DNA of 64,000 bases from Gibbula magus (GCA_936450465.1 OW388302.1:18677569-18741568); one strand, 5' to 3'; numbered from the stretch's first letter, positions 1 through 12,166 are shown. Numbers and translations: made by a program. The notes: generated by a model from the letters alone, not told the origin.

Positions 1-911
1 ATATTCGTCAACATAGTTTGTCAATGCTTTAAGAAAGTTCCACATTTGTCAAGTATGCATCATTGATATCGTGAATATCTGTAACTATCGGCGAACGCGA
101 ACGCGAACGGCGTATTTACTTACAGTTCAAGGGTTGTGTGGAAATCCGGACACATCTCACATTCATTGTGGGCGTCAAAAGGTTTCCAATGCGGCGAATG
201 TCAAATGCAAACATCATTTAGCCTAATCATCACCAAGAACGTAAAGATACTAGTCAAAGTCAAGCATATTCACTCTGCGTTGCCCTTGCCCTTCGATGTT
301 GACATCATGCCGATCGCGAGTCGTCAACGTCACTGTCTGACTGTTCTCTCTCTCTACAGTACCGTACTGCAGTAGGCCATGATTGTACAGCCTTGGCACT
401 GTTGTTTAGTTCTTTCAGTAGATTGTATATATCTAATGGCATTCCGTCACAAAAAAACCCAACGTCAGCTGTCGCTAGTAACTAGGCAAACAGCCTCGAC
501 ACTTCAGCGGCGAGCCGAACGACTGCGAGGCGAGGCGAGGCGAGGCGTGGCGAGGCCAACGAGTTTTCTATAAGATTAATGTAAATGTTTGCATTAACAA
601 TAATACCTTGCACAGCCATGATAACATAACAAATACAGTTCATTTGCATAAACCTTTTTGTTCATTTTTACAGTCCACTTTTGATTTATTCAACTGAAAT
701 TCATGAACTACATTATTTCGTCGTAGGTATACGCAATAGGAGGTGCAAATAAGCGTTCGGGTCAGCTCTGGCGCAGTTTACGTCAATTATTACGCACTCC
801 GTTATTGAAACCGGTTTCGGTTACGGAGAATTGTTTCCCTTATCACAGGTAATAAAATTAAACGGTGTGACGAATCCGGGTACAGTAAACGTGTGTAATA
901 AATAAAATGCC
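1..911. other. No gene recognised (presumed intron)
   Basis: I see no convincing exon here. Short open frames lack domain similarity. A GC-rich run of GGCGA repeats lies near 525-560. The region is presumably intron or flank of the mosaic gene that continues to the left. Confidence 0.4.
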
Positions 912-1038
912 ACACTCGGTCTCATTAGATACGAATTATACGAAACTCGTGACTTTCCTATGGTATCTGACCTCGCTTTCGCTCGGTCAGATACCGGACA
1001 CTCGTTTCGTATAATTCGTATCTAATGAGACCTCGTGT
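912..1038. repeat. Foldback (hairpin) element
   Basis: Two arms of roughly 55 nt are reverse complements, both built on a core such as ATTAGATACGAATTATACG and its complement. They are separated by a short centre containing CCTCGCTTTCGCTCGG, itself a small palindrome. No coding capacity is seen. It looks like a MITE-type foldback and resembles in style the hairpins at 22881-23036 and 38240-38381. Confidence 0.75.
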
Positions 1039-1162
1039 AGTATTCTGTATGTCTTGCATGACGAATACCATTTAGTCTTGCATGACGAGTACCATCCAAA
1101 ACAAGTGTCGATTCCTCAATATTCCACGAATGATTGTTTAAAAGGAACTACGACAATTACAG

Positions 1163-1315
1163 GTGAGTGGGTTGTGCGGCAACATGGACTATATTCCCGA
1201 CAACGACCTGGTAGAACGACCCTCCGGAAGTGTACTCGACGCCAACATGTTCACAAGCATGAACTCGGAAGGGAACTGTCTCACTTCTATGGATCCAAAA
1301 TCTCCAACACCCGAG
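1163..1315 (+). CDS. Exon: C-terminal part of first vWD domain
   Basis: Read in phase 0 the exon encodes VSGLCGNMDYIPDNDL followed by a Cys-containing stretch ending SPTPE. The GLCGN motif followed by Asp/Asn residues is the hallmark of the C-terminal half of von Willebrand D domains. The preceding AG is 1161-1162 (weak pyrimidine tract) and the donor is GTACGA at 1316. The N-terminal half of this vWD must lie to the left of the window. The first Cys of the CxxC found in multimerising vWF D domains is absent here (Ser-Gly-Leu-Cys). Confidence 0.8.
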
Positions 1316-1574
1316 GTACGAACTGTTTTGGTTTAAGAATTACTGAATAACGAACGCTTTTTCACAATCCGTTCCAAACCAGCAATACAGAATTATGAAT
1401 GTAGGGAAACCCTATATCATCGTGATTATTTACTTTTCGAGTAATTCTATTGAGGCCTTAACCTGTATCCACTATAATACTGTGTTAAATTTTTCAAATG
1501 GAATGCTCAAAATCGGCATTGATAATTGTAATAAAAAATGTATGTTCTACCTTTAATCCAGCTCAGTCATCGGT

Positions 1575-2341
1575 TATCAGCCCCTTACCGAGGTCATATC
1601 CCACACGTGGACACACAGACGACAATGATTGCCATGTTAGTTATTTACCGAGGTCATATCCCACACGTGGACTCAGAGACGGCAGTGATTTCCTTGTTAG
1701 TTACTTACCGAGGTCATATTTAACACGTGGACACACAGACGGCAGTGATTGCCTTGTTAGTTACTTGCCGAGGTCATATCTCACATTTGGACACACAGAC
1801 GGCAGTGATTGCCTTGTTAGTTACTTACCGAGGTCATATCCCACATGTGGACACACAGACGACAGTGATTGCCTTGTTAGTTACTTACCAAGGTCATATC
1901 CCACACGTGGACACACAGACGACAGTGGTTGCCTTGTTAGTTACTTACCGAGATCATATCCCACATTTGGACACACAGACGGCAGTGATTGCCTTGTTTG
2001 TTACTTATCGAGGTCACATCCCACACGTGGACACACATACGGCAGTGAGTGCCTTGTTAGTTACTTACCGAGGTCATATCCCACACGTGCACACATACGG
2101 CAGTGATTTCCTTGTTAGTTACTTACCGAGGTCATATCCCACACGTGGACACACAGACGACAGTGATTGCCTTAATAGTTACTTACCGAGGTCATATCCC
2201 ACACGTGCACACATACGGCAGTGATTTCCTTGTTAGTTACTTACCGAGATCATATCCCACACGTGGACACACAGACGACAGTGATTGCCTTGTTAGTTAC
2301 TTACCGAGGTCATATCGCAAACGTGAAGACACAGACGACTT
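1575..2341. repeat. 60-bp minisatellite, about 13 copies
   Basis: Units of about 60 bp (some about 56 bp) each carry TACCGAGGTCATATCCCACA followed by a CACGTG palindrome in most copies. Because 60 is a multiple of three, long open frames run through the array on the + strand, but the peptides are only repeat translations. On the minus strand each unit contains GGTAAGTAAC, a strong 5-prime splice-site sequence. The array lies in the intron after the vWD exon. Confidence 0.95.
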
Positions 2342-2345
2342 TTGA

Positions 2346-3025
2346 TAGAATTGGCATGTTCTGTCTGCATTGTTCAGACCTACCCTAGAAACACTTTTCC
2401 ACTGCACAAAACATGTGAAGTCTCAAATGTGTAAAGCTACAAGGAAACAGTGAAATCTATAAATCGCATACATATAACTTAACCACGGCACGATTTTAAT
2501 GAGATACAGCTCTGAATTCCACTGTGCATCAGTATTGGACCTGACAATTCGAGAAATCTGTATTTGGCTCAATTACTTATTTGAATTAATATTTTAAAAG
2601 TTTGGAAAAAGTTATCACTCATTTAATTGGAATAACTTAACAAGTGAAAATACAATTATGGTTATTGTTAATTGCAAATAAGGCACTTAGACAATAGAAA
2701 TGATTTAAAAGAGGGGCGGAAAGTACTCCCATTCTACCCACGCTTACAAATGTAAACAAGCTGTGGAGAGTCCTCTTGAGATATCAGTTTCCGGATTTAT
2801 CATCGTCATCGTATATATATTATGTTTAATTGTCATTTCAAGATAAATAAGGGATTTTCCAGTATATTTGCGCAGTGGTCAGTTTTGTCTCTTTCTCCTG
2901 ATGTTTTCTTCAAATCACTTTAACATTTATAAATGATCCCGTTTCTATATTTTCATTATGTGATAATGTAATGATTTAGACCTTTTGCAACTTCAAATAA
3001 TCAAATTGACACGTTTTCCCCTCAG
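2346..3025. other. AT-rich intron, no feature seen
   Basis: This is AT-rich sequence leading to the acceptor TTTTCCCCTCAG before 3026. No repeat or coding signal is recognised. Confidence 0.4.
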
Positions 3026-3206
3026 TGTTTACAATTCGTAACGACAATCAAAGACGCCTGCCCTGCCTTGATCGGAAGCCCGGCCCTGAGGAAGTACGAA
3101 TTATCGTGTGAGCACGTGGAGAGCGGGGACTCGAAATGTGGCTTGTTGAAAGCATTGCTCAGAGACTGCGGCAAATGTCTCCCCATGATCTCGGCCATAG
3201 ACTGTG
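3026..3206 (+). CDS. Exon: C8-like cysteine region
   Basis: The exon reads CLQFVTTIKDACPALIG and so on, ending DCGKCLPMISAIDC, with seven cysteines in 60 codons. Its position after a vWD end and before a TIL domain is that of a C8 domain, though the spacing is divergent. The acceptor is CCCCTCAG and the donor GTGAGT at 3207; it enters in phase 0 and leaves in phase 1. Confidence 0.75.
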
Positions 3207-3480
3207 GTGAGTGGAATATGTAATTGGAATAATGGATTTAAAAATGGATAGTTATAGAGTAATAGATGAATGGATGTCTGGAGTAATGGATGATTAGTAA
3301 TACACGGATAAAGTAATGTGTTTGAATGGACTAATGTTATGAACGGAAGAATGGACGAATTAATAGATGGAGTGAGAGGGTAATAGATGAATGGAATAAC
3401 GGATGAATGGATTAATGGAGTAATGGGTGAATGGAGTAAACGAATGTATTCCAAGATACGAGAATGCATCGTATAGCATC
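3207..3480. repeat. Degenerate TGGA/TGAA-rich array starting at the donor
   Basis: The intron directly after the donor is made of imperfect units such as GAGTAATGGATGAATGG. The first bases of the intron, GTGAGTGGAATATG, already resemble the unit, and GTGAGAGGGTAATAG recurs inside. The open minus-strand frame through it is a by-product of the composition. Confidence 0.7.
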
Positions 3481-3492
3481 ACTCCCCTGCAG

Positions 3493-3766
3493 GTGATGTG
3501 ACTACCTGTGATACAGCCGAAAGTACATTTGACGACGACCTTGAGTACAGTTGTTCAATGCTAACCTGCCGCACGACGTGCAGAGACTTGAGTCTGATAG
3601 GGCAGTGCCAGGGAGAGGTCAGTCAGGGCTGTCGGTGCCAGGCCAACCACTACCGCACAGAAGATGGCTCCTGTGTCCCTCAAGCCCAGTGTAGCTGTTA
3701 CTCTCCTGAAGATCCTACTGTGGCCATCCTGCCTGGTCAAACTGTCAACATTGGATGCAAGAGTTG
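3493..3766 (+). CDS. Exon: TIL domain and start of VWC-like segment
   Basis: The frame encodes YSCSMLTCRTTCRDL, then GCRCQANHYRTEDGSCVPQ and QCSCYSPEDPTVAILPGQTV. The Cys spacing, the Gly-Cys-Arg-Cys step and the terminal Cys-Val-Pro-x-x-x-Cys are those of a trypsin-inhibitor-like (TIL) cysteine-rich domain. The following ILPGQTVNIGC resembles the segment after TIL in vWF-type D assemblies. Phases are 1 in and 2 out; the acceptor is CCCTGCAG and the donor GTGAGT. Confidence 0.88.
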
Positions 3767-3896
3767 GTGAGTACTAATGAGAAAGTGTATGATACGCAGC
3801 TGCGACTACCCGAGATATCAATAGCGATATAACAAAAAACGATTAAAATTACAGTTCAAATCAACTTTTGGCATTCGTGTTCTTCTTCCATTGCAG

Positions 3897-4113
3897 CCAT
3901 TGTTCCGACGGCATACTGGCGTGCTCCAACCACACCTGTGAGACTGTCACCTGTCTCGGGTTCCAGGAGATCTCGGTGGCATCAGACGGAGACTGTGTCC
4001 CAGTCTGCCCCATGCCTGGCTCCCCCAGTCGCTGTAAGGATCTGCCTAAGATCGGAGACCAAGTTGTGGAGGAGGCGGCCTGCTACTGTCCCGACAGCAA
4101 GACAGAGGACCCT
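3897..4113 (+). CDS. Exon: VWC-like end and second TIL segment
   Basis: It begins by completing a Cys codon and reads CHCSDGILACSNHTC (VWC-like pattern CxC-DG-xxxC), followed by VPVCPMPGSPSRCKDL and EAACYCPDSKTEDP, the core of another TIL-type segment that is completed by the next exon. The acceptor is CTTCCATTGCAG and the donor GTATGT at 4114. It enters in phase 2 and leaves in phase 0. Confidence 0.85.
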
Positions 4114-4280
4114 GTATGTACTCAAGTGTCTTCTGATATCACATATATCAACGTAGATATTGATAAAAGCAGGGGCTCTATATAGATTAGATCTAATTAG
4201 AGGGTCCCTGATAAATGTTACAAATATCTTTGTCATTACGGCTGCTCGATTTCTTCACCGACAAGTGAAACCACGGCCAT

Positions 4281-4341
4281 GTTCAAGAGAGGTTTCAAAC
4301 TAATCGCTCAATGAGCGATTACTTTTAAACCTCTCTTGAAC
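4281..4341. repeat. Hairpin with GTTCAAGAGAGGTTT arms
   Basis: The arms GTTCAAGAGAGGTTT and AAACCTCTCTTGAAC are perfect reverse complements, and ATCGCTCA/TGAGCGAT pairs inside them. The next 130 bases repeat GCGCTAC and TTGCTC motifs in both orientations. Confidence 0.75.
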
Positions 4342-5379
4342 GCGATTGCTCAATGTAGCGCTACGTACGTAGCAAGGCGAGCAAACTTCGAGGATTTGCA
4401 CTGTGTCGTTCAAGAGAGAACAAGCGCTACTTCAGCGCTACTTTGAGCAATCAATGAGCATTATAAGCGCTCGGTGTTATGGAACGGACCCCACGTGTTC
4501 CTGTTGCCTGTTGCCTGTTGCGGCAGCATGCCTGCATCATTTGCGGTACGCCGAATGCGCCGCTTTCAGATGACCGGCGAACTGAAAGTATGATACCCCA
4601 AAATATAATTGGTGTGATGATAAAGCAAAACCTATTACAAAAGACTTAGATGTACATTCCATTACTATTCCCGCTTTTTATTTTTAAACACATTTGAGTT
4701 TTTTTTTTAATTATGATTAAATAGTCATAACGTTTAAACTTATCTGTAAGATTAAGAGAACACCCATCCTTTCATTTTGAGAAACCACAGTTGAGTAGAT
4801 TTTAGGAACTTTATGAAGGTTTCAGGTATCCATGACATTACAAACATTAAATTTTATCAACTCTTTAAGTTTACATTATTGATAACTAATTATTTCCCCT
4901 AATAATCTACTTTTATATAAATACAAATACATTTGAAAATAATATTTAATTTGTGTTGAGTATAAATCTATATTTTCTTCATGTATCATTATAATTTTAA
5001 TATTTGTTGTGTAAATCTATCAGTACAGTTTTAGATCTATTTCTTTGAAGGAGTGATGACATGGAAAACTAATATTGAATTTAAACCTTGGATATAATCA
5101 ACAGATTTTGGTGCATAAAGGCAACGTTTAAGTAACACAATTCATACCAAAATATTTCCTATTTAGAAAGTATGTATACTATTGGTTATGTTCTACAGTG
5201 ATCTTTTGCATGATTCATAACTAGTTTCATTTTAAAACATTACATTTAATATCATAACAAATAAGTATTGATGATCCTTGCAACAAAATTTCATTTTTAG
5301 GAATTGAAGTCACTATGACGGACGGACGGAACCAAGTTGTTTATGCTTGACAACTTCATTTACATAGTTCCCGGCCTAT

Positions 5380-5553
5380 GCAATCCATCCGTCCATCCAT
5401 AACTTATCCGCTTTTTCTCCAGAACCAGAGACTCTAGCAAGCTGAAATTTATGGGTGTTCTAAATATATGGGTCAGAGGGTCATGACCTAAACACCCCTC
5501 TTCATCCTCTCCCTAGTACGAAAATATCTAGAAAGTTGAAATGTATTGTACTT
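5380..5553 (+). repeat. Interspersed repeat, partial copy A
   Basis: The fragment shares CCGTCCATCC, CTTTTTCTCCAGAA, TAGCAAGCTGAAATTT and GGTCATGACCTAAACA with the family described at 36501-37015. Only the middle part is present. Confidence 0.7.
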
Positions 5554-5783
5554 TCTGTGCCGCCGGCAAACCAGCAAGGGAAAACCGTGACAAATCGAGC
5601 AGTCGTATTACTAGACGATGCAAAAGTATTATGATGTAATGAATTTGGCGATGACAGGACATTGTGCAACATCTACTGGATATTAATCCATTCATACATA
5701 TTACTGATCTAACACAGATTTGAACGATAACGATAAATCAGTATAATACGGGGATTCATCTAGTACGTGGGTAATTTACTCAC

Positions 5784-5785
<2 letters not shown>

Positions 5786-5819
<34 letters not shown>
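5786..5819. repeat. (TA)n microsatellite
   Basis: A simple alternating TA run within the intron. Confidence 0.95.
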
Positions 5820-5823
<4 letters not shown>

Positions 5824-5991
5824 ACTCAGGCAGTACAATAGTATAAACCTTCGGAGGACATCTTTTTCTCCATGGACTTAGCACTGGCAGCTTTTTCCGT
5901 AACTCATTATATTCACTTGTGAATGCTTGCTCTAGTCCGCGATAGGTACACGAATTACACTGATTACCATTGTGTTGTTGATGTTCCCCAG

Positions 5992-6086
5992 TCTGGTAAC
6001 TGTATCCCGATGGACAGCTGCCCTTGCTATGATGGTGGAGAATGGTATATTCACGGCAGCGTCATTACTTCCGGTTGCTTCATGAA
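5992..6086 (+). CDS. Exon: end of second TIL, VWC-like start
   Basis: It encodes SGNCIPMDSCPCYDGGEWY, then IHGSVITSGCFM plus two bases. CIPxxxCPC closes a TIL-type fold and is followed by the Gly/Tyr-rich stretch usual before the next D assembly. The acceptor is GATGTTCCCCAG, the donor GTAAGA at 6087; phases are 0 in and 2 out. Confidence 0.8.
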
Positions 6087-6510
6087 GTAAGAAATTTCAA
6101 GACCCGTTCATACTGTTTGATTTGTTGTTACAACTTGCGGTCTCAAACTGTTGTATCTCCAAAATTCATATGTAAACCAGAAAAGTTGATACGACTTTGA
6201 TGTACTCAGAGTGCAACTGAATTGGGTTGATACAAGTCGTACATGCCATAGCAAAGCAACATGTAAATGCAGTAGGGAAGTCGTACAGTTGAGTTTTATG
6301 TCATTTCAATGTCATGTCAATCATTCGTAAAAGTCATATACCCGTGTACCAATATTAACTTATGTTACACTGTTTAACAAATAATACTTTTGGTTTGTCA
6401 TATGGACGTGTTTCACAACCAAATATTTGAATTTATAGAACATGTAACAACTACAATTGGACCTCGGAAAAACAGGCATGCCGTGGTAAGTTTAACCGAA
6501 TCTCATTTTA

Positions 6511-7008
6511 GCTTATCTGGCCTGAAAGGCCCTATGGGCTTATGGTATGGAATGGCGTCCGTCCATCCATCCATTAGTCCATCCATTAACTATTCGCTTT
6601 TTCTCCAGAATCAGTGACTCTAGTAAACTGAAATTTTGTGGGTGTTCTAAAGTGTACAGTTGGTGACCCTGTGAGCACAAATAGGGGTCACAGGGGTCAT
6701 GACCTAAACACCTATCTTCATATTCTCCTCAGTATGAAAAGATCTAGAAAGTTGAAATGTATTATACGAACTCATTGGTCATTGGGGATTCTTATTTGTA
6801 GATTTGAGGGCCCTATGACCTCAAATATATTGGCCACAAGGTTCATTACCTTTAAGGAGGATGTTCCTGTTTACACATATATGCTATTAATTCATGATTA
6901 AAACACAGTCAAATTGAAAGATGCTTTAGATTTAGTGACCCTGTTACTCCCGATAGAGGGCCATGACCTATTTTTGGTTGTTAACAATGTATTACTTGTT
7001 TTTAATTA
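6511..7008 (+). repeat. Interspersed repeat, copy B
   Basis: It starts GCTTATCTGGCCTGAAAGG, then has a GTCCATCC cluster and repeated GGTGACCCTGTGA / GGGGTCA / CATGACCTAAACACC motifs, as in the other copies. It is intronic and non-coding, and more diverged than the copies at 36-63 kb. Confidence 0.8.
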
Positions 7009-8290
7009 AGGATTCAGCTCTTTGGGCAGAATCCTTATTTATGTTGGCGTGTTTATTATTTTTTTAATTATTTCACCAATTTTGTCGGCAAGATTCAGCC
7101 AAAACGGCTTAAGCAAATGCAACCAAATTTTACATGCTGATAGGCCTTACTGTGGAATAGAATTGCGAGGCTTTTGGGCCCAGTCGACTCAGCCATTAGA
7201 GCTCCAGTTCGAATCTAAATGTCGATTTTTAACATGGGAAAATTTTCAAAATACACTTAGAGGCTTGCAACTTTGTTAAGATCCGCAATGACGATGCGAG
7301 TAAAAAAGTAAATCATGGCGAATTCCTAGGTCACGTGGTGTAGCCGCCATATTGATTTTAGCTGTTTTTCACCCTTTTCTGCACCTTTAACGAACATCTC
7401 CTCTGAAGATACCAGCATCTAAGAGCTGAAATTTTCACGTGATGTATCCAAAGCATTGTGAACCAAAGATTGCTCATTTCATTACCGAACTCGTAATACT
7501 TATTTCACAATGACCTTCTAAAGAAAAAAGTCAGGTTTCTTAGTAAGTATGACATATTTCAAAGGGGCAGAACTCTAAAACCCGAATTGATAACTGCGCC
7601 AATTTTTCAGGACTTCAAGACAAGTTAACAGTGTACAGAAAAATCAAGGTTAGAGAGAAGGCAGAGAAATCATCTTGAAGAAAAGTTTTAAAAAAACACA
7701 AACAACCCCAAAAAACCCAACTCCAAAAAAAATATTTTTTTGCTGGTAGAGACTCGAAACCTTGTTCAAAGATTCGCAGTCTCAGGGCACACAATAACTA
7801 CAACTACGTCGAAATCGTAGCTTCAGCGGTTACAGAGCAATATTCACTCTTTTGCTCCTTGTAAATTTTTCAAAAAAACCCCAGCCAATTTGCCCACCCA
7901 ATGCCACTTTAAGACACATTCCAAAGCTCCTGACGGTGCTGCCAATGCTTTAGGCTGAATCATTTTATCGTCGCTTGCGACTATATTTATATTTTAGTTT
8001 TTCAAATTTAGATAATAAATCAGTGAAGTCCTGATTGGCCACAGATCCCATTGGTTTCAATTTTCCTTTTACTTACATTATAAATATATTGCTTTACAAA
8101 AATCGCTCTAACCACATGTGGTGAAGAATGGACATAATGTTCCACTGAACTTTCCCAATCTAAGCTTATGTTGTAAGTAATTCTGAAAGCACAACTAACC
8201 GCAATTGTAGTGAAATTCTGCATCAAGGTAGGCAGCGATAGACACACACATACACGAACTAATAACATATTTCGTATTCATCTTCATCTC
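7009..8290. other. Intron, no feature recognised
   Basis: There is low-complexity A-rich sequence near 7690-7740 and no supported exon. A small exon for the usual CxC-G-x-C linker before a vWD domain might be expected here, but I did not find one. Confidence 0.4.
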
Positions 8291-8297
8291 CAGCAAG

Positions 8298-8647
8298 CTG
8301 CACAGTGTCCGGCACCACGCAGTACTTCACGACCTTCGACGGATACTCCTACTCGTTTCCGGGAGGCGGCAACGGGGCTTGTTCGTACACTTTCATGAAG
8401 TTGGGCGGCATTGTGGTGAATATCCAGGGCTACACATGTCGAGGACTGGAGACCATGTGCACCAAGTCTGTTGAGATCATCTGGGACGGACAGGTGATCA
8501 CAATGGCTCGCTCCATGGGACTCAGGTTTAACGAGGTACTCTATGAACAAGGCTCCACGATCACCATCGTCCCTGGCCTTCATATTCGACTGACCGAGCT
8601 GTACTACATTGTGATGGTTGAAGAGGTGGTCGTCACATGGGATCAAG
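8298..8647 (+). CDS. Exon: N-terminal and middle part of second vWD domain
   Basis: The frame reads CTVSGTTQYFTTFDGYSYSF, then GACSYTFMKLGGIVVNIQGY, SVEIIWDGQVI and IRLTELYYIVMVEEVVVTW. The start matches the vWD opening C-x-VSG-x-x-x-Y-x-TFDG, where acidic/aromatic residues normally bind calcium, followed by alternating beta strands. Phase with the previous exon requires the acceptor after CAAG (exon from 8298). The alternative CAG four bases upstream (exon from 8294) would shift the frame unless an unseen exon intervenes. The donor is GTGAGT at 8648, leaving in phase 1. Confidence 0.88.
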
Positions 8648-8869
8648 GTGAGTCACCCAAATAGTTCAAAGGTGAAGAAGTCATTTCTAGATGTTCACGG
8701 ACGGATGGGTAGAATGTATTAAATTGTAATGTAAGATACGTTATTAAGCTTACATTTACATATCGTTTTATAATGACAACCAACGGAACAGCAACATTCA
8801 GAGATTTATTCAATACAGTTATGAGTTATGGGGAATTCTCGTTGATGCTTGACTACCCATGACAGAGCA

Positions 8870-9540
8870 ACGATAAGCCCGAGCATGGGGCCAATTTGGC
8901 ATACTTGAAATGAAATAACGATGCCAAATTGGTGGTACAAAGCGGCATTACATAGCCAAGCATTGACTACGCCCAAGCATTGGGACCAAAACTGGCATGT
9001 ATTCCTGAGCGAAGAAGTCGTCCAGTTTTGGCTACTGTTAATACCTTAAAGCACAATATTATTACAAAGTGTGAGTGGAGGGGGTGACTTATCATCCATG
9101 ATGATACATGAACGCAGCAACACAAATTACATGTCAAGAGAGCGTTCATGATCGAGCATGATCATGCCTGAGCATCAGGACCAAACCATAGTAAAAAAAC
9201 ACCTGAGCATCAGACACCATGTTTGGGAACGCCAGTAAATGATAAGCATGAAAAAACAAAACGTGAATTAAAGCAAAGTGACGGTAATGACGGTTCATGA
9301 TCGAGCATGATCATGCCTGAGCATCAGGACCGAATCATGGTAAAACAGTCCGAGCATCAGACATCATGTTTGGCAACGACAACGACTGATTGCGTACAAA
9401 AACAAAGTGCATGTATTGAAACATAAAAGCTAAATGATTCATGATCAAGTATGATCATGCCTGATTATCAGGCACAAGGAAAATCTAGACCTGAGCATTA
9501 AATCCGGTAACACCAAATAGTGTGAGCCTAAAAACATAAT
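8870..9540. repeat. Three imperfect about 147-bp direct repeats
   Basis: Copies starting near 9148, 9297 and 9440 share CATGATCGAGCATGATCATG, CCTGAGCATCAGG and CATGTTTGG. The preceding 300 bases carry similar CGAGCATGGG / CCAAGCATTGGGAC fragments. All are non-coding. Confidence 0.65.
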
Positions 9541-11084
9541 ACAAATAGGCACAAGTGCACGCTTTTCGCATTCAAATAAGCTATTTTAGGTCATACGAGG
9601 ACATATAAACTCACTTTAGCTTCCTTTCGGTGCAATAAAATACTTATTGATCTTTACAATTGACCTGCAGTCAATAATTTAATAGTTGAAACGGCCGAAG
9701 CCACTCAGGGATATCACGAATAGAAAGAGTCATTGATGTGCAAAACGGGAAAGCTGAGCTAGGATTTCATTAAGCACTTGCATATGCTGTATTCTCTTAA
9801 CTGACAACAAAGATTTGTTAGTCTTCATTAAGGAGTATCTGAAACTTCACCGGTTTGTAATACGCAGTGTAATCATTGTTGTTACATTAACGATAGCGAC
9901 TGCCGTTTTTGGTCTTCGGGTTGGGTGCAATTTCTTAATATTGCTGATATTTTAGTTCATGCAACGTTGCATTAAATACTTCCGGTCTTTTAAAGTTATC
10001 TTTTAAAGATGAATACGTACATATATTCAAGATAACTAATATAATACGTTACCTGAGGATAGATAGTTTGTAATATCGAGAGATGTGCATTATCCGTGCA
10101 TTATTTATATTTTAAAACAATTGTCGTGACATAGTGCCTTTAAACCTTGATAATGTTCTAAGAATGTAGTAATGGCAACAATATTATTAATGTACATAGT
10201 GCAAAGTAGAATTCCCAAATAAAACATGACAGTAAAATATGAAGCTGCAATAATAAATAGAAGGTGGTTGAATGAGGTGAAGGTGGGGAACAAACTGTAG
10301 TAAAACGTAAACGAGGCTGCACAAAGGAAGTGGACTGCACATGCGCACACGAGTGTAAGTTACATTTGGGCCTCATTGGCAATCTCCGTGAAGTAAAGCA
10401 ACTGCTGATTGGTTTAATAATCTACGAGGTCTGCCGAAGTGAATAATCGCCCTGTATTGTTTTGGCTGAAGGAACATGGGGAAGGTATAGTGAATTACGA
10501 CAGCCAGGAATTTACATTACTTTGAAGGATGGTAAATATGTGTTTGAATACGCTCTAATTTTTAAATAAAACTTGAAAGTTATATAACACAACTCTTCCG
10601 TCCCTGGAGGGATTTAGGAACCTTGTAGGTAACATGAAAATATAAAGACATGAACATATTTACACGATAAATCGAACTGCGTTTCCTTGCCATTATAAAC
10701 CTGCTGAAGTGTTAAGCTGATATGAAAAGCCTCAGTAAGTTCTGTATCATATTTTGGAAAAATGAAAATCTTTCTTTTACAGGCATGAATGAAATCTTGA
10801 AATACTCAAAATATTCACATGTTACACCTTTTGGAAGTAAAGACCAAACTTGATAAACATTATCACATATTTAGAAAAGTAACCAAATATTGTCTTTCTT
10901 TGACAGACATGTGCCAACTATCGCAAACACCTGCAAGACCTGCTTCAGATTGCAGCCGTGTATAAAACAGAAAGACAAAATCTTTTGTAAAAATGTTTAA
11001 GTATTAAAAAACTTATTTAGATGGTAAAAGTTTATAAAAAAGAATATAAACAATTCTAGAAGTTTATTTATTATACCTTTTGTT
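9541..11084. other. Intron, nothing recognised
   Basis: AT-rich non-coding sequence; the short open frames show no domain features. Confidence 0.4.
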
Positions 11085-11935
11085 AAACCTTCTTCCTTGG
11101 GATAGCATGCACCATATGTTAAAGACGTTTTTCCTTGGGGTGGCATGTATCGAATGTTAAACACGTTCTTCCTCGAGATGTCATGTACCATATGTTAAAC
11201 CTTTTTCATTGGGATGTCATGTACCATATGTTAAACCTTTTTCATTGGGATGTCATGTACCATTTGCTAAACACGTTATCTCTGGGGATGTCATGTACCA
11301 TATGCTAAACACGTTCTCTCTTGGGATGTCATGTACCATATGCTAAATACGTTCTCTCTGGGGATGTCATGTACCATATGCTAAACACGTTCTCTCTGGG
11401 GATGTCATGTACCATATGCTAAACACGTTCTCTCTTGGGATGTCATGTACAATATGCTAAACACGTTCTCTCTGGGGATGTCATGTACCATATGCTAAAC
11501 ACGTTCTCTCTGGGGATGTCATGTACCATATGCTAAACACGTTCTCTCTTGGGATGGCATGTACGATATTTTAAAACTTCTTCATTGGGATGGCACATAT
11601 CATGTGCTAACCACCATCATATGGTAAACACGTTCTTCCTCGAGATGTCATGTACCATATGTTAAACCCGTTTTTCATTGAGATGGCATGTACGATATGT
11701 TAAACACCATCTTCATTTGGATGTCATGTACCGTATGTTAAAACTTCTTCATTGAGATGTCATGTATCATATGTTAAAACTTCTTCATTTGGATGTCATG
11801 TATCATATGTTAAACACGTTCTTCATTGGGATGTCATGTAACATATGTTAAAACTTCTTCATTGGGATGGCATGTACGATATGTTAAACACGTTCTTTCT
11901 TGGGATTCATATTCTATACGTTAAACACATTCATC
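11085..11935. repeat. 38-bp minisatellite
   Basis: Units of about 38 bp with the core GGGATGTCATGTACCATATG followed by CTAAACACGTTCT. The centre (11270-11560) is nearly homogeneous and the flanks degenerate. CATATG and ACACGT motifs recur in every unit. Confidence 0.95.
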
Positions 11936-12052
11936 CTTCGTAAGTCATGTTTCCTTTAAACAATAAATATATGTATATACATTCGAGTAAACTTTTTAAA
12001 TGCCCTAAGATTCTTTGGAATGTATGCCTACTTGTATATGTTAGATCGTGAC

Positions 12053-12166
<114 letters not shown>

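Larger units (their letters stand above)
4236..5610. mobile_element. Putative non-autonomous element with inverted ends
   Basis: The left end (ATTACGGCTGCTCGATTT) matches the reverse complement of the right end (AAATCGAGCAGTCGTATT), and both continue with a TCACCG/CGGTGA-like step. The interior is AT-rich and non-coding. It contains a hairpin at 4281-4341, a perfect palindrome GCTACGTACGTAGC near 4360, and part of an interspersed repeat at its right side. No target-site duplication was established. Confidence 0.45.

Noticed and set aside
126..180. Possible vWD-like exon reading QGLCGNPDTSHIHCG after TTACAG
   Set aside because: The GLCGN resemblance does not extend further, there is no good donor, and a second vWD end directly before the one at 1163 would not fit the domain order.
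1498..2345. Long open frames through the 60-bp minisatellite
   Set aside because: They arise because the unit length is a multiple of three, and overlapping frames are open simultaneously.
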